Assembly: GCF_900187615.1 (NCBI RefSeq) | Contig: NZ_FYDO01000012.1 | Location: 1 to 64,000 of the forward strand | Source of the DNA: Pseudomonas sp. Irchel s3f7 | Lineage (GTDB): Bacteria > Pseudomonadota > Gammaproteobacteria > Pseudomonadales > Pseudomonadaceae | DNA length: 64,000 nucleotides | Reading direction: 5' to 3' | Shown here: in pieces, positions 8,753 to 18,742 of the stretch | Layout: the number at the start of each line of letters is the position of its first letter | How positions within the stretch are numbered: the stretch's first letter is position 1 | The notes under the pieces: generated by a model | Database searches by the model: none | Told to the model about the DNA's origin: nothing | Seen by the model: the letters and a program-made list of their open reading frames with translations, nothing else | Translations under genes and position numbers: made by a program

Positions 8753-9903
8753 ACCGCTTTCCCTGCGGCCGCACGGTGTTTGAGCCAGACACCAAGGCGA
8801 TTGGCGATACGTTCGCTGGCGTGCCCGTCGCCATAAGGGCTGTGGACCCGGCTCATGCGCTGGAAGGTGGCGTCATCATCGAGCAACAGACTGGATTCCT
8901 TGACGATGCGGTCAGTGTCGGTCCCCACCAGCAACACCGTTCCACCTTCGAGCACCGACGGCCGTTCGGTGACATCGCGCAGCACCAACAGTGGTTTGCC
9001 AATGGCCGGGGCTTCCTCTTGAATGCCGCCGGAATCGGTCAGGATGAAATACGCGCGTCCCATCAGCCAGACGAAATGCTGGTAATCCTGGGGCGCCACC
9101 AGATAGATGTTGGATTTACCCGAGAGCACACTGTAAACAGCTTTTTGCACCTGCGGATTGAGGTGCACCGGGTAGACGAACTGCACGTCCGGGTAACGTT
9201 CGGCGAGGGTGGCCAGGGCCTGGCAAATGTTGCGGAAACCACCGCCGAAGTTCTCGCGGCGATGTCCGGTGATCAGCACCATGCGCCGGTTGTCGTCGAG
9301 CACCGCCAGCGGTGAGTCGGCGGCCGGGTGCCAGTGGCTTTCCCGTTGGTGATCGCGCATCCACACCAGCGCATCGATCACCGTGTTCCCCGTGACCTCG
9401 ATGTTGGCCTTGGGCACACCTTCGCGCAGCAGGTTGTCTTCGCTCTTGGTGGTCGGTGCGAAATGCAGGTCGGCGATGACGCCGGTCAGGTGCCGGTTCG
9501 CTTCCTCCGGCCAGGGCGCACGCAAGTTACCGGTGCGCAAACCGGCCTCGACGTGGCCGATGGGTAACTGACGATTGAAGGCGGCGAGGGCGGCAATGAA
9601 ACTGGTGGTGGTGTCGCCATGCACCAGCACGATGTCCGGTTGCACGCGTTCATAGGCTTTGTCGAGGTGCGCCAGCAGTTGTTCAGAGAGCCCGTTGAGG
9701 GTTTGGCCCTGGGTCATGACCTGCAAGTCTTCATCGACCGCCAGTTCGAACGAGTCGAGCACCTGCTTGAGCATTTCCCGATGCTGACCGGTAGAGCAGA
9801 TGTTCAGGTTGATGCCGGGCCAGTTACGCAGAACCCGCGCCAGGGGTGCCATCTTGATGGCTTCAGGTCTTGTGCCGAAAACCATCATGACTTTAAAGGA
9901 CAT
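8749..9903 (-). CDS. wecB: UDP-N-acetylglucosamine 2-epimerase (non-hydrolysing)
   Basis: 384 residues that interconvert UDP-GlcNAc and UDP-ManNAc in the cytoplasm. Family marks are 'MMVFGTRPEAIKMAPL' at the N-terminus, 'VHGDTTTSF', 'HVEAGLRTG', 'ITGHRRENFGGGF', 'YPVHLNP' and the UDP-binding 'LTDSGGIQEEAP'. The start at 9903 is preceded by GGAGGG; an in-frame extension to 10104 has no family residues. It is the first gene of the operon and overlaps nfrB by four bases (ATGA), so its likely job is to supply UDP-ManNAc for the NfrB polymer, in addition to any lipopolysaccharide copy elsewhere in the genome. Confidence 0.95.
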   Translation of the reverse strand: MSFKVMMVFGTRPEAIKMAPLARVLRNWPGINLNICSTGQHREMLKQVLDSFELAVDEDLQVMTQGQTLNGLSEQLLAHLDKAYERVQPDIVLVHGDTTTSFIAALAAFNRQLPIGHVEAGLRTGNLRAPWPEEANRHLTGVIADLHFAPTTKSEDNLLREGVPKANIEVTGNTVIDALVWMRDHQRESHWHPAADSPLAVLDDNRRMVLITGHRRENFGGGFRNICQALATLAERYPDVQFVYPVHLNPQVQKAVYSVLSGKSNIYLVAPQDYQHFVWLMGRAYFILTDSGGIQEEAPAIGKPLLVLRDVTERPSVLEGGTVLLVGTDTDRIVKESSLLLDDDATFQRMSRVHSPYGDGHASERIANRLGVWLKHRAAAGKAV

Positions 9904-10236
9904 GAACCCTCCAGGGACTGCACACGCCGTCGTGACGCGGCTATCGAGACCGGTTATCACTTGTGCATTGAATAAAGCAGTCGGATGGGGGGTTGTCCAA
10001 TGGGCTGCGACGACTCGGAAATTTCTGACAGCGTTGCTATGCACATCGCCACTACGCAAAAAACGCTTCCCTATTCCCAACTTTTCCATGGCGTCCCGTG
10101 GCACACTTTCTTTCGTTTATTCCGCTACTCGATACCATCTTCCGCTATAGCGGAATTTCTATTGTCCTGGAGTGCTTGCCATGCATCGCCAACAGCAACC
10201 GCTTTTAACCCCTACTATCAATCTGGAGAAGCACCC
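9904..10236. other. Divergent promoter region between wecB operon and ridA
   Basis: 333 bp without a gene. It must carry the leftward promoter of wecB-nfrB-nfrA and the rightward promoter of ridA. The part near ridA (10110-10160) is AT-richer and holds a perfect palindrome at 10140-10155, described separately. No convincing sigma-54 element was found: a TGGCAC at 10100 lacks the GC at the right distance. Confidence 0.5.
10140..10155. promoter_or_regulatory. 16-bp perfect palindrome, candidate operator of the IclR-type regulator
   Basis: TTCCGCTATAGCGGAA is fully self-complementary. A matching half-site TTCCGCTA lies 20 bp upstream at 10120-10127, i.e. about two helical turns away on the same face. 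It sits about 80 bp before the ridA start, where operators of IclR-type regulators are usual, and the regulator is encoded two genes downstream. Assignment to that regulator is inference. Confidence 0.5.
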
Positions 10237-10626
10237 ATGAGCATCACTCGTTACGGCACCGGCAGCACCGCCGCGGGCGGTCAACCTCGCCCTTTCGCCC
10301 GCGCCGTTGAGGCCGATGGCTGGCTGTATGTTTCCGGGCAGGTGCCGGCGTTGGACGGGGAGATCATTACTGGCGGCATTGTTGAACAGACGCGCCAGAC
10401 CATGAAGAACCTGATCGCGATTCTGGAAGAAGCCGGTTATGGCCTGGAAGACGTGGTGCGTGCGGGTGTATGGCTGGAGGATCCGCGGGATTTCACGAGT
10501 TTCAACAAGGTCTTCTCCGAGTACTTCAAACCCGAACACGCCCCGGCTCGCGCCTGTGTACAGGCGAATATGATGGTCGACTGCAAGGTCGAGATTGACT
10601 GCGTGGCATATAAGAAAAAGGCTTGA
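10237..10626 (+). CDS. RidA family enamine/imine deaminase
   Basis: 129 residues of the YjgF/YER057c/UK114 family, which hydrolyses reactive 2-aminoacrylate-type enamines or imines to keto acids. Visible are 'RAVEADGWLYVSGQVP', 'GGIVEQTRQTMKNL', 'AGYGLEDVVRAGVWLEDP' and the ligand Arg in 'HAPARACVQ'. The ATG at 10237 has GGAGAA seven bases before it; longer in-frame starts lack family sequence. It is followed by an IclR regulator and a PLP enzyme expected to release enamine intermediates from D-amino acids, so the three genes form a plausible functional set. This copy has an N-terminal 'YGTGSTAAGGQPRPF' typical of the subgroup found in such catabolic loci. Confidence 0.9.
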   Translation: MSITRYGTGSTAAGGQPRPFARAVEADGWLYVSGQVPALDGEIITGGIVEQTRQTMKNLIAILEEAGYGLEDVVRAGVWLEDPRDFTSFNKVFSEYFKPEHAPARACVQANMMVDCKVEIDCVAYKKKA

Positions 10627-10639
10627 ACCGAGGTGGCTT

Positions 10640-10706
10640 CATCGCTAGCAGGCTAGCTCCCACAGGGGAACGCATTCCAAATGTGGGAGCTAGCCTGCTA
10701 GCGATG
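10640..10706. repeat. REP doublet (REPIN) hairpin
   Basis: Two 24-nt arms, 10640-10663 and 10683-10706, are perfect reverse complements around a 19-nt loop; the core is GCTAGCAGGCTAGCTCCCAC. It is a different REP variant from the array at 185. It lies right after the ridA stop and can form a strong hairpin in the transcript. A shorter inverted repeat (GACGACC and GGTCGTC, about 10706-10723) follows. Confidence 0.85.
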
Positions 10707-10770
10707 ACGACCTGACGGTCGTCGACGCACTCTAGGTAAACCCCTGGCACTTTGAAGGGAAACCCATGAA

Positions 10771-11535
10771 ATGACCGAAGACACCATCAAGCGCCGGGCA
10801 CGGGGGTTGGATCGGGCGTTCGATATCCTCGATTTCCTCAAGGAGATCGGCCAGCCCCTGCGCCCGAATGACATCGCCAATGGCATCGGCAGCCCAAAAT
10901 CCACGGTCTACGAACTGGTGGCTTCGCTGCTGGAACGGCGGATTCTGGAGCCGGTGGGCAAGGACGGCCATGTCTATCTCGGGCGTCAACTGTACTTCCT
11001 CGGGCAGGCGCATCTGCGTCACTTCGACCTGACCCGCGAGGCCGATCACGCCTTGCAGGACATCGTCAGCCAGACCCGTGAAACCGCGCAGATGTGCGTG
11101 CTCAACGGGCGCAAATACACTGTGGCGTTGATGAAAGAAGGCGAGCGGCATTTCCGGATTTCCTCGGACATCGGCGAGAACGCGCCGATTCCCTGGACCG
11201 CTTCCGGACGGCTGCTGCTGGCGCACCTGAGTGACCAGGCAATCGCTGACCTTATCGACCCCGACGACTTCATCCTGCCCGATGGCGAACGCTTGCCGCT
11301 GGAGCAGTTTCTCAAGGAAATCCGTCAGGCCGGCATCGACGGTTTTTTCTCTTTCGATAGCGTTGCCGACACCTTTACCCATTGCTTCGCCGCCCCGGTC
11401 AAAGACCCCAACGGCGTGGCCATCGCGACCTTGTGCATCGTCGCACCACGGGTCGATGCGAAGAAAAACTACAGTGACTATCGTCGGGTGCTGATCGACA
11501 GCGCAAACAACCTGGCCCGACGCATCAACGAATAA
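10771..11535 (+). CDS. IclR family transcriptional regulator
   Basis: 254 residues. The N-terminal winged helix-turn-helix is at about 10-75 (LDRAFDILDFLKEIGQPLRP, then 'GSPKSTVYELVASLLERRIL'). The IclR effector-binding domain follows, with 'VSQTRETAQMCVLNG', 'DIGENAPIPWTASGRLLLAH' and a C-terminal 'RVDAKKNYSDYRRVLIDSAN'. AAGGGA precedes two close ATGs; the first (10766) runs into a stop after two codons, so 10771 is taken. It lies between ridA and the D-serine-dehydratase-like gene in the same direction and probably controls both, perhaps through the palindrome at 10140. The effector is not visible. Confidence 0.9.
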   Translation: MTEDTIKRRARGLDRAFDILDFLKEIGQPLRPNDIANGIGSPKSTVYELVASLLERRILEPVGKDGHVYLGRQLYFLGQAHLRHFDLTREADHALQDIVSQTRETAQMCVLNGRKYTVALMKEGERHFRISSDIGENAPIPWTASGRLLLAHLSDQAIADLIDPDDFILPDGERLPLEQFLKEIRQAGIDGFFSFDSVADTFTHCFAAPVKDPNGVAIATLCIVAPRVDAKKNYSDYRRVLIDSANNLARRINE

Positions 11536-11574
11536 CAGCGGCTGCCTGCTGCCGCGATTGTGAGGAGTTCGACC

Positions 11575-12792
11575 ATGTCTACTGCCAAAAACACTGCTGC
11601 CGTGGAAAAAGGCTTTGCCCAGACCGGTGCCCATCTGGTCCGTGACGTCAGCCTGCCGGCACTGGTGCTGCACCGCGAGGCGTTGGAACACAACATTCGC
11701 TGGATGCAGGACTTCGTCAGCAACAGCGGCGCAGAACTCGCGCCCCACGGCAAAACCAGCATGATCCCGGCGCTGTTTCGTCGGCAAATGGACGCCGGCG
11801 CCTGGGGCATCACCCTGGCCAGCGCCACGCAAACCCGAGCGGCCTACGTTCATGGCGTGCGTCGGGTGCTGATGGCCAACCAACTGGTCGGTACACCGAA
11901 CATGGCGCTGATCGCCGACCTGCTGGCCGACCCGACGTTCGACTTCTATTGCATGGTCGATCACCCGGATAACGTCGCTGACCTCGGCGCGTATTTCGCC
12001 TCGCGCGGAGTGCGCCTGAACGTGATGATCGAATACGGCGTGGTGGGTGGGCGTTGCGGTTGCCGCAGCGAACAGGAAGTGCTGGATCTGGCCAAGGCTA
12101 TCGCGGCGCAGCCGGCATTGGCGCTGACGGGCATCGAAGGTTATGAAGGCGTGATCCACGGGGATCATGCGGTGAGCGGCATTCGTTATTTCGCTTCGTC
12201 ATTGGTGCGTCTGGCGGTGCAGTTGCAGGACAGCGGCGCATTCGCCATTGCTAAACCGATCATCACCGCGTCGGGTTCGGCCTGGTATGACCTGATTGCC
12301 GAGTCCTTCGAAGCGCAGAACGCGGGTGGGCGTTTTCTTAGCGTGCTGCGCCCCGGCAGTTACGTGGCGCATGACCATGGCATCTACAAGGAAGCGCAAT
12401 GCTGCGTGCTCGACCGCCGCAGCGACTTGCACGAAGGCCTGCGTCCGGCGCTGGAAGTCTGGGCGCACGTGCAGTCGTTGCCGGAGCCGGGCTTTGCGGT
12501 GATTGCCCTGGGCAAGCGCGACGTGGCCTACGACGCCGGGCTACCGGTGCCGTTGCTGCGTTACAAGGCGGGTGTGGTGCCGGCCAAGGGTGACGATGTC
12601 GGCGCCTGCAAGGTGACGGCGGTGATGGATCAGCATGCGTTCATGACCGTGGCTCCGGGTGTGGATTTACGCGTGGGCGACATCATTTCCTTCGGCACTT
12701 CGCACCCGTGCCTGACGTTCGACAAGTGGCGTGTGGGCTGTCTGGTGGATGACCAGTTGAATGTCATCGAGACCATGGAAACCTGTTTCTAA
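11575..12792 (+). CDS. D-serine dehydratase / D-threonine aldolase-like PLP enzyme (amino acid deaminase)
   Basis: 405 residues of the fold-type III (alanine-racemase-like) PLP family. The PLP lysine is in 'LAPHGKTSM' near residue 63. The barrel continues with 'GITLASATQTRAA', 'VMIEYGVVGGRCGCRS', 'GIEGYEGV' and 'ASGSAWYD', and the C-terminal domain has 'GTSHPCLTFDKW'. The His and Cys in 'SHPC' match the zinc ligands of eukaryotic-type D-serine dehydratase rather than the His/Asp pair of D-threonine aldolase, so dehydration/deamination of a D-hydroxy amino acid is favoured. GAGGAG lies eight bases before the ATG. The nearby RidA protein would clear the enamine product. Confidence 0.85.
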   Translation: MSTAKNTAAVEKGFAQTGAHLVRDVSLPALVLHREALEHNIRWMQDFVSNSGAELAPHGKTSMIPALFRRQMDAGAWGITLASATQTRAAYVHGVRRVLMANQLVGTPNMALIADLLADPTFDFYCMVDHPDNVADLGAYFASRGVRLNVMIEYGVVGGRCGCRSEQEVLDLAKAIAAQPALALTGIEGYEGVIHGDHAVSGIRYFASSLVRLAVQLQDSGAFAIAKPIITASGSAWYDLIAESFEAQNAGGRFLSVLRPGSYVAHDHGIYKEAQCCVLDRRSDLHEGLRPALEVWAHVQSLPEPGFAVIALGKRDVAYDAGLPVPLLRYKAGVVPAKGDDVGACKVTAVMDQHAFMTVAPGVDLRVGDIISFGTSHPCLTFDKWRVGCLVDDQLNVIETMETCF

Positions 12793-12889
12793 GGGTTCAA
12801 GACCACGGTGCGGCCAAGGAAGGCATATCAATGTGCGGGGGGGGCGGCTGGCGAGTCGGGTGATTCAAGTGCCGGAATCCCGGGGGCTC

Positions 12890-13165
12890 TCAATCCCGGT
12901 AAAACACCTGCACCAGATGATAACCAAACTTGCTCTTGATCGGCCCGTGCACCACCCGCAGCGGTTTCTTGAAAATGACCGCATCGATCACACCGACCAT
13001 CTGGCCCGGTCGCACTTCACCCAAATCACCCCCGCGCTTGCCGGACGGGCAGGTCGAGTATTTCTTGGCCAGTACATCGAACGCTTCACCCTTGGCGATG
13101 CGTTGTTTGAGCTGCTCGGCTTCTTCCGAGGTTTTCACCAGAATGTGGCGGGCTTGAGCTTTCAT
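12890..13165 (-). CDS. ppiC: Parvulin-type peptidyl-prolyl isomerase, stand-alone (PpiC)
   Basis: 91 residues, a single rotamase domain with no signal peptide or membrane anchor, so cytoplasmic. Marks are 'KAQARHILVKTSEEAEQL', 'STCPSGKRGGDLGEVRPGQM', 'GPIKSKFGYHLVQV'. Size equals E. coli PpiC. It stands alone, convergent with the dehydratase gene. A second, related gene lies at 27620. Confidence 0.92.
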   Translation of the reverse strand: MKAQARHILVKTSEEAEQLKQRIAKGEAFDVLAKKYSTCPSGKRGGDLGEVRPGQMVGVIDAVIFKKPLRVVHGPIKSKFGYHLVQVFYRD

Positions 13166-13233
13166 GGTGCGGTTACCTTGTAGCGGTGGTGGCTATGTGG
13201 GTGCCAGCTGGGGGCGCGCGATTATGCCTCAAG

Positions 13234-15771
13234 TCAGCCCGGTTGACTGATCATCGTACGAATCTTGTTGGCCAGCAGGTCGATGGAGAACGGCTTGGCG
13301 ACCATGTCCATGCCGTCCTCCAGGAAACCCTGGCGTTCGGCGGCGATTTCCGCATAACCGGTCATGAACAGCACTTTCAGTCCCGGACGGTGCTGGCGGG
13401 CGATTTCTGCCAGTTGCCGGCCATTCATGCCCGGCAGCCCGACATCGGTGACCAACAGGTCCAGACGCAACCCGGACTCAAGCACGGGCAATGCGCCTTT
13501 GGCGTCTTCGGCGGCGTGGGCGCGGTAACCGAGCTCGTTCAGCAGATCAAGGACCAGCATGCGCACCGCCGGATCGTCCTCGACCAGCATCACGGTTTCA
13601 CCGGCAATCGCCGCGGGTGCTTCGCTAACGACCGGTGCAGGTTCTTTTTCTTCCTCGGTCGAATGCAGGCGCGGCAGGTACAACCGCACGCTGGTGCCAC
13701 GACCGGGCAGGCTGAACAGGCTGACATGGCCACCCGATTGTTGGGCAAAGCCGTAGATCATCGACAGGCCCAGACCGGTGCCCTGGCCGATGGGTTTGGT
13801 GGTGAAGAACGGATCGAAAGCCTTGGCCAGCACCGAAGGCGTCATGCCGGTACCGTTATCGCTGACTGCGATCATCACGTAGTCCCCGGCATTGACCGGT
13901 TCCAGGGTGGTGATTTCACTGCCGTCGAGATAGGCGTTGGCGGTTTCGATGCGCAGTTCGCCGCCATCGGGCATGGCGTCCCGGGCGTTGATCACCAGGT
14001 TGAGCAGCGCATTCTCCAGTTGGCTGACGTCGGTGTTGACCCGCCAGATATTCTCGGCCAGTTGCAATTGGAGTTCGATGTGATTGCCCTTGGTCCTGCT
14101 GAGCAGGTCTTCCAGCGAATGGATCAAATCATTGGCGTTGAGCGGTTTGCGGTTGAGCGACTGACGCCTTGAGAACGCCAGCAACCGATGGGTAAGGGCG
14201 GCGGCGCGGTTGGCCGAGGACATCGCCGCCTCGGTAAAACGGCCGATCTCTTCGGTTCGCCCTTCGGCAATGAAGCGTTGCATCAGGTCGAGGCTGCCGA
14301 GGATTCCGGTGAGCATGTTGTTGAAGTCATGGGCGATACCGCCGGTGAGCTGGCCGACCGCTTCCATTTTCTGCGCGTGGCGCAAGGCGTCTTCGGCGCG
14401 CTCGCGTTCGAACATTTCGCTCTGCAGTCGCTCGTTCGCTTCGGCGAGTTGCCGGGTGCGGGCGGCGACCCGCTCCTCGAGGGTTTCGTTAAGAATACGC
14501 AGGGCTTCTTCGGTTTTTTTGCGCTCGGTTTCGTCGATCACGAAAATATAGAAACCGTTCACGGCGCCGTCGGCACCGTGGCGCGGCAGGTAATTCATCA
14601 ACGCCTGACGAATACTGCCGTCGCGGTGTGGCGTGCTGATGCTGAAGCAACCGGGCCTGCCGGACAGGGCTTCGGCGATGTGCAGGGCGCGCAGCGCGTA
14701 GGCTTCTTCACCCAGTACTTCAAGAATGGTGCGACCGTAGAGCTCCTGCGGGGTCAGGCCGTACCAGTCGAGGTAGGCGGCGTTGTTCAGGCGAAAACGT
14801 TCTTCGCGATCGACGTAGCTGATCAGGATCGGCATGGCGTTGATGATCAGTTGCAGCTCGGTCTGGCTCTGGCGCAGCGCCTGTTCGGTGTGTTTGCGTT
14901 CGGTCAGGTCCAGGGCGGCACCGAGAAAACGGATCGGTCGGCCATGGTGGTCCTTGTAGCAACGCCCTCGGGCAAACACCCAGCGCAACTCACCGTCGGG
15001 TTGCAACAGGCGGTATTCCTCGGCGTACTCGGTGCCGTGGGTGATGCAGTGCTTGATGCTGCGGGCGATCAGGGCACGGTCTTCGGGGTGCACGCCGTGC
15101 AGGTACTCACTGATCGGCAACTGGCCGGCCATGGTCGGGTCGATACCGTGCAACTGGGCAAAATGCGCGTCAGCGATAAAGCGGTCCTCGCCAATGTCCC
15201 AATCCCAGGTGCCGACCGCGTCGGTGGCGGCGAGGGCCAGTTGCAGACGTTCCTCGGTTTCGCGCTGGGCCTTGAGGCTCGCCGCAGAACGCTGTTCGAG
15301 TTCGAGGGCGATGCGTCGGCGCTCATTGGTTTCGATGGCCGTGACCAGAATGCCCGCGACTTGTGCGCTCTCGTCGCGAATGGGGCTGTAGGTCAGGTCG
15401 AGCCAGAAGTCGGAATCCTGGCCTTCACGCTGCAAAGTGAATCGTTGCTCGCTGTAAGTTCGCACCTGGCCTTGCAGGACCGCGCTATAGATCGGATCGG
15501 TGAAGTCTTTCAACTCGGGCCAAGTCTGGTGCGTCGGCTGGCCGAACGCGTGGGGATGTTTGCTCCCGGCCAGCAGGGCGAAGCCGTCGTTGTAGATCTG
15601 CGTGAGTTGCGGCCCCCACAGCAACAGCATCGGCATCGGCGAGTGAATCACGATGTCCACGGCGGTTCGCAGGCTCTGCGGCCAGGTGCTTGCCGCACCC
15701 AGTGGACCGATCGCCCAGTCCAGTCGGGCGATCAAGGCTTGGGCGTCGCTGCCGGTTGGTGTTGCTTTCAT
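13234..15771 (-). CDS. Multi-PAS hybrid sensor histidine kinase with C-terminal receiver
   Basis: 845 residues with no membrane helices, hence a cytoplasmic sensor. There are PAS-like domains at about 30-155, 175-295 ([20 protein letters not shown]) and 300-420, then a coiled linker (about 425-470, '[20 protein letters not shown]'). The HisKA H-box is '[13 protein letters not shown]' near 485. The HATPase domain has N-box '[10 protein letters not shown]', G1 'VSDNGTGM' and G2 '[10 protein letters not shown]'. The receiver (about 725-840) has 'VEDDP', phospho-Asp in '[13 protein letters not shown]' and Lys in 'AKPFS'. The H-box class (HDFNN) is typical of kinases that often signal to their own receiver. 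The ATG at 15771 is preferred over a TTG three bases earlier. No regulator is adjacent. Confidence 0.9.
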   Translation of the reverse strand: MKATPTGSDAQALIARLDWAIGPLGAASTWPQSLRTAVDIVIHSPMPMLLLWGPQLTQIYNDGFALLAGSKHPHAFGQPTHQTWPELKDFTDPIYSAVLQGQVRTYSEQRFTLQREGQDSDFWLDLTYSPIRDESAQVAGILVTAIETNERRRIALELEQRSAASLKAQRETEERLQLALAATDAVGTWDWDIGEDRFIADAHFAQLHGIDPTMAGQLPISEYLHGVHPEDRALIARSIKHCITHGTEYAEEYRLLQPDGELRWVFARGRCYKDHHGRPIRFLGAALDLTERKHTEQALRQSQTELQLIINAMPILISYVDREERFRLNNAAYLDWYGLTPQELYGRTILEVLGEEAYALRALHIAEALSGRPGCFSISTPHRDGSIRQALMNYLPRHGADGAVNGFYIFVIDETERKKTEEALRILNETLEERVAARTRQLAEANERLQSEMFERERAEDALRHAQKMEAVGQLTGGIAHDFNNMLTGILGSLDLMQRFIAEGRTEEIGRFTEAAMSSANRAAALTHRLLAFSRRQSLNRKPLNANDLIHSLEDLLSRTKGNHIELQLQLAENIWRVNTDVSQLENALLNLVINARDAMPDGGELRIETANAYLDGSEITTLEPVNAGDYVMIAVSDNGTGMTPSVLAKAFDPFFTTKPIGQGTGLGLSMIYGFAQQSGGHVSLFSLPGRGTSVRLYLPRLHSTEEEKEPAPVVSEAPAAIAGETVMLVEDDPAVRMLVLDLLNELGYRAHAAEDAKGALPVLESGLRLDLLVTDVGLPGMNGRQLAEIARQHRPGLKVLFMTGYAEIAAERQGFLEDGMDMVAKPFSIDLLANKIRTMISQPG

Positions 15772-15865
15772 CAAAGTGTCCTGCGCATGAGTCGCTTTGG
15801 CTGGGGCTATTCTTGCACAGGTGACAGGCGCGGGTTGATTCAGAGGCTTGAGCGGTCAATGTAGG

Positions 15866-15951
15866 CGTGCGCTTGCTCGCGATGGCGTCGGATCAAATTA
15901 CATTGATGTCAACTGACACTCCGCTATCGCGAGCAAGCTTGCTCCTACAGG
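15866..15951. repeat. REP doublet (REPIN)
   Basis: Facing REP arms 'gcttgctcgcgatgg' (about 15868-15882) and 'tatcgcgagcaagcttgctc' (from about 15923) are of the same class as the array at 185. The element lies between the sensor kinase and the end of the acetoacetyl-CoA synthetase gene. Confidence 0.85.
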
Positions 15952-15961
15952 TAATCCCATT

Positions 15962-17917
<1,956 letters not shown>

Positions 17918-17961
17918 GGAATACCTCTTCTTTTTTATGCCTTCACACAGGCTTGCGGCAG

Positions 17962-18735
17962 TTACTGCGCCAACCACCCACCATCGATATTCCACGCCGC
18001 ACCGCGTACCTGACTCCCCGCATCACTGCACAGGAACAGCACCAGTTCACCCAATTGTGGCGGTGTCACGAATTCCAGCGACGGCTGCTTCTCGGCCAAC
18101 AAATCGTGCTGCGCCTGCTGCGGGTCAATCCCGGTCGCGGCGCGGTCATCGATCTGCTTTTGCACCAGCGGCGTCAGCACCCAGCCCGGGCAAATCGCAT
18201 TGCAGGTGACCTGGGTGGTGGCCGTTTCCAGTGCGACCACTTTGGTCAGACCGATCACCCCATGCTTGGCGGCGACGTAAGCTGCTTTGCCCACCGAACC
18301 GACCATCCCATGCACCGAGGCAATGTTGATCACCCGACCCCAACCCTTGGCACGCATACCCGGCAGGCTCAGCCGGGTACTGTGGAACACCGATGACAGG
18401 TTGATCGCAATGATCGAATCCCAGCGTTCCACCGGAAACTCATCGACGGGCGCGACGTGCTGAATGCCGGCGTTGTTGACCAGAATGTCGATGCCGCCGA
18501 ACTCGCGCTCGGCGTAGGCGATCATGTCGGCGATTTGCGCGGGGTCGCTGACGTCGGCCGGATGGTGGCCGACCTTGCCGCCGAACTGTGCCACGTCGGC
18601 AATCACTTTGGATGCATCGCCGAACCCGTTGAGGATCAGGTTGGCCCCAGCCTTGGCCAGGCTGAGGGCAATCCCCAGGCCGATGCCGCTGGTGGAACCG
18701 GTGACCAGTGCGGTCTTGCCCGAAAGAGTCGTCAT
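17962..18735 (-). CDS. bdhA: 3-hydroxybutyrate dehydrogenase (SDR)
   Basis: 257 residues of the classical short-chain dehydrogenases: NAD motif 'TGSTSGIGLGIA', 'NNAGIQHVAPV', catalytic Ser in 'INIASVHGMVGS', the Y-x-x-x-K pair in 'AAYVAAKHG' and a C-terminal 'AAWNIDGGWLAQ'. The 'HVAPVDEFPVERWD' and 'HGMVGSVGKAAYVAAKHGV' stretches are those of D-3-hydroxybutyrate dehydrogenases. ATG 18735 is used because an in-frame start five codons earlier lacks family residues. It starts seven bases after the permease stop, so the genes are co-transcribed. Confidence 0.93.
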   Translation of the reverse strand: MTTLSGKTALVTGSTSGIGLGIALSLAKAGANLILNGFGDASKVIADVAQFGGKVGHHPADVSDPAQIADMIAYAEREFGGIDILVNNAGIQHVAPVDEFPVERWDSIIAINLSSVFHSTRLSLPGMRAKGWGRVINIASVHGMVGSVGKAAYVAAKHGVIGLTKVVALETATTQVTCNAICPGWVLTPLVQKQIDDRAATGIDPQQAQHDLLAEKQPSLEFVTPPQLGELVLFLCSDAGSQVRGAAWNIDGGWLAQ

Positions 18736-18742
18736 GAATACC

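Noticed and set aside
10096..10115. TGGCAC before ridA as a sigma-54 promoter
   Set aside because: The base pair 12 nt after GG is TT, not GC, so the -12 element is missing, and the neighbouring regulator is IclR-type, not an enhancer-binding protein.
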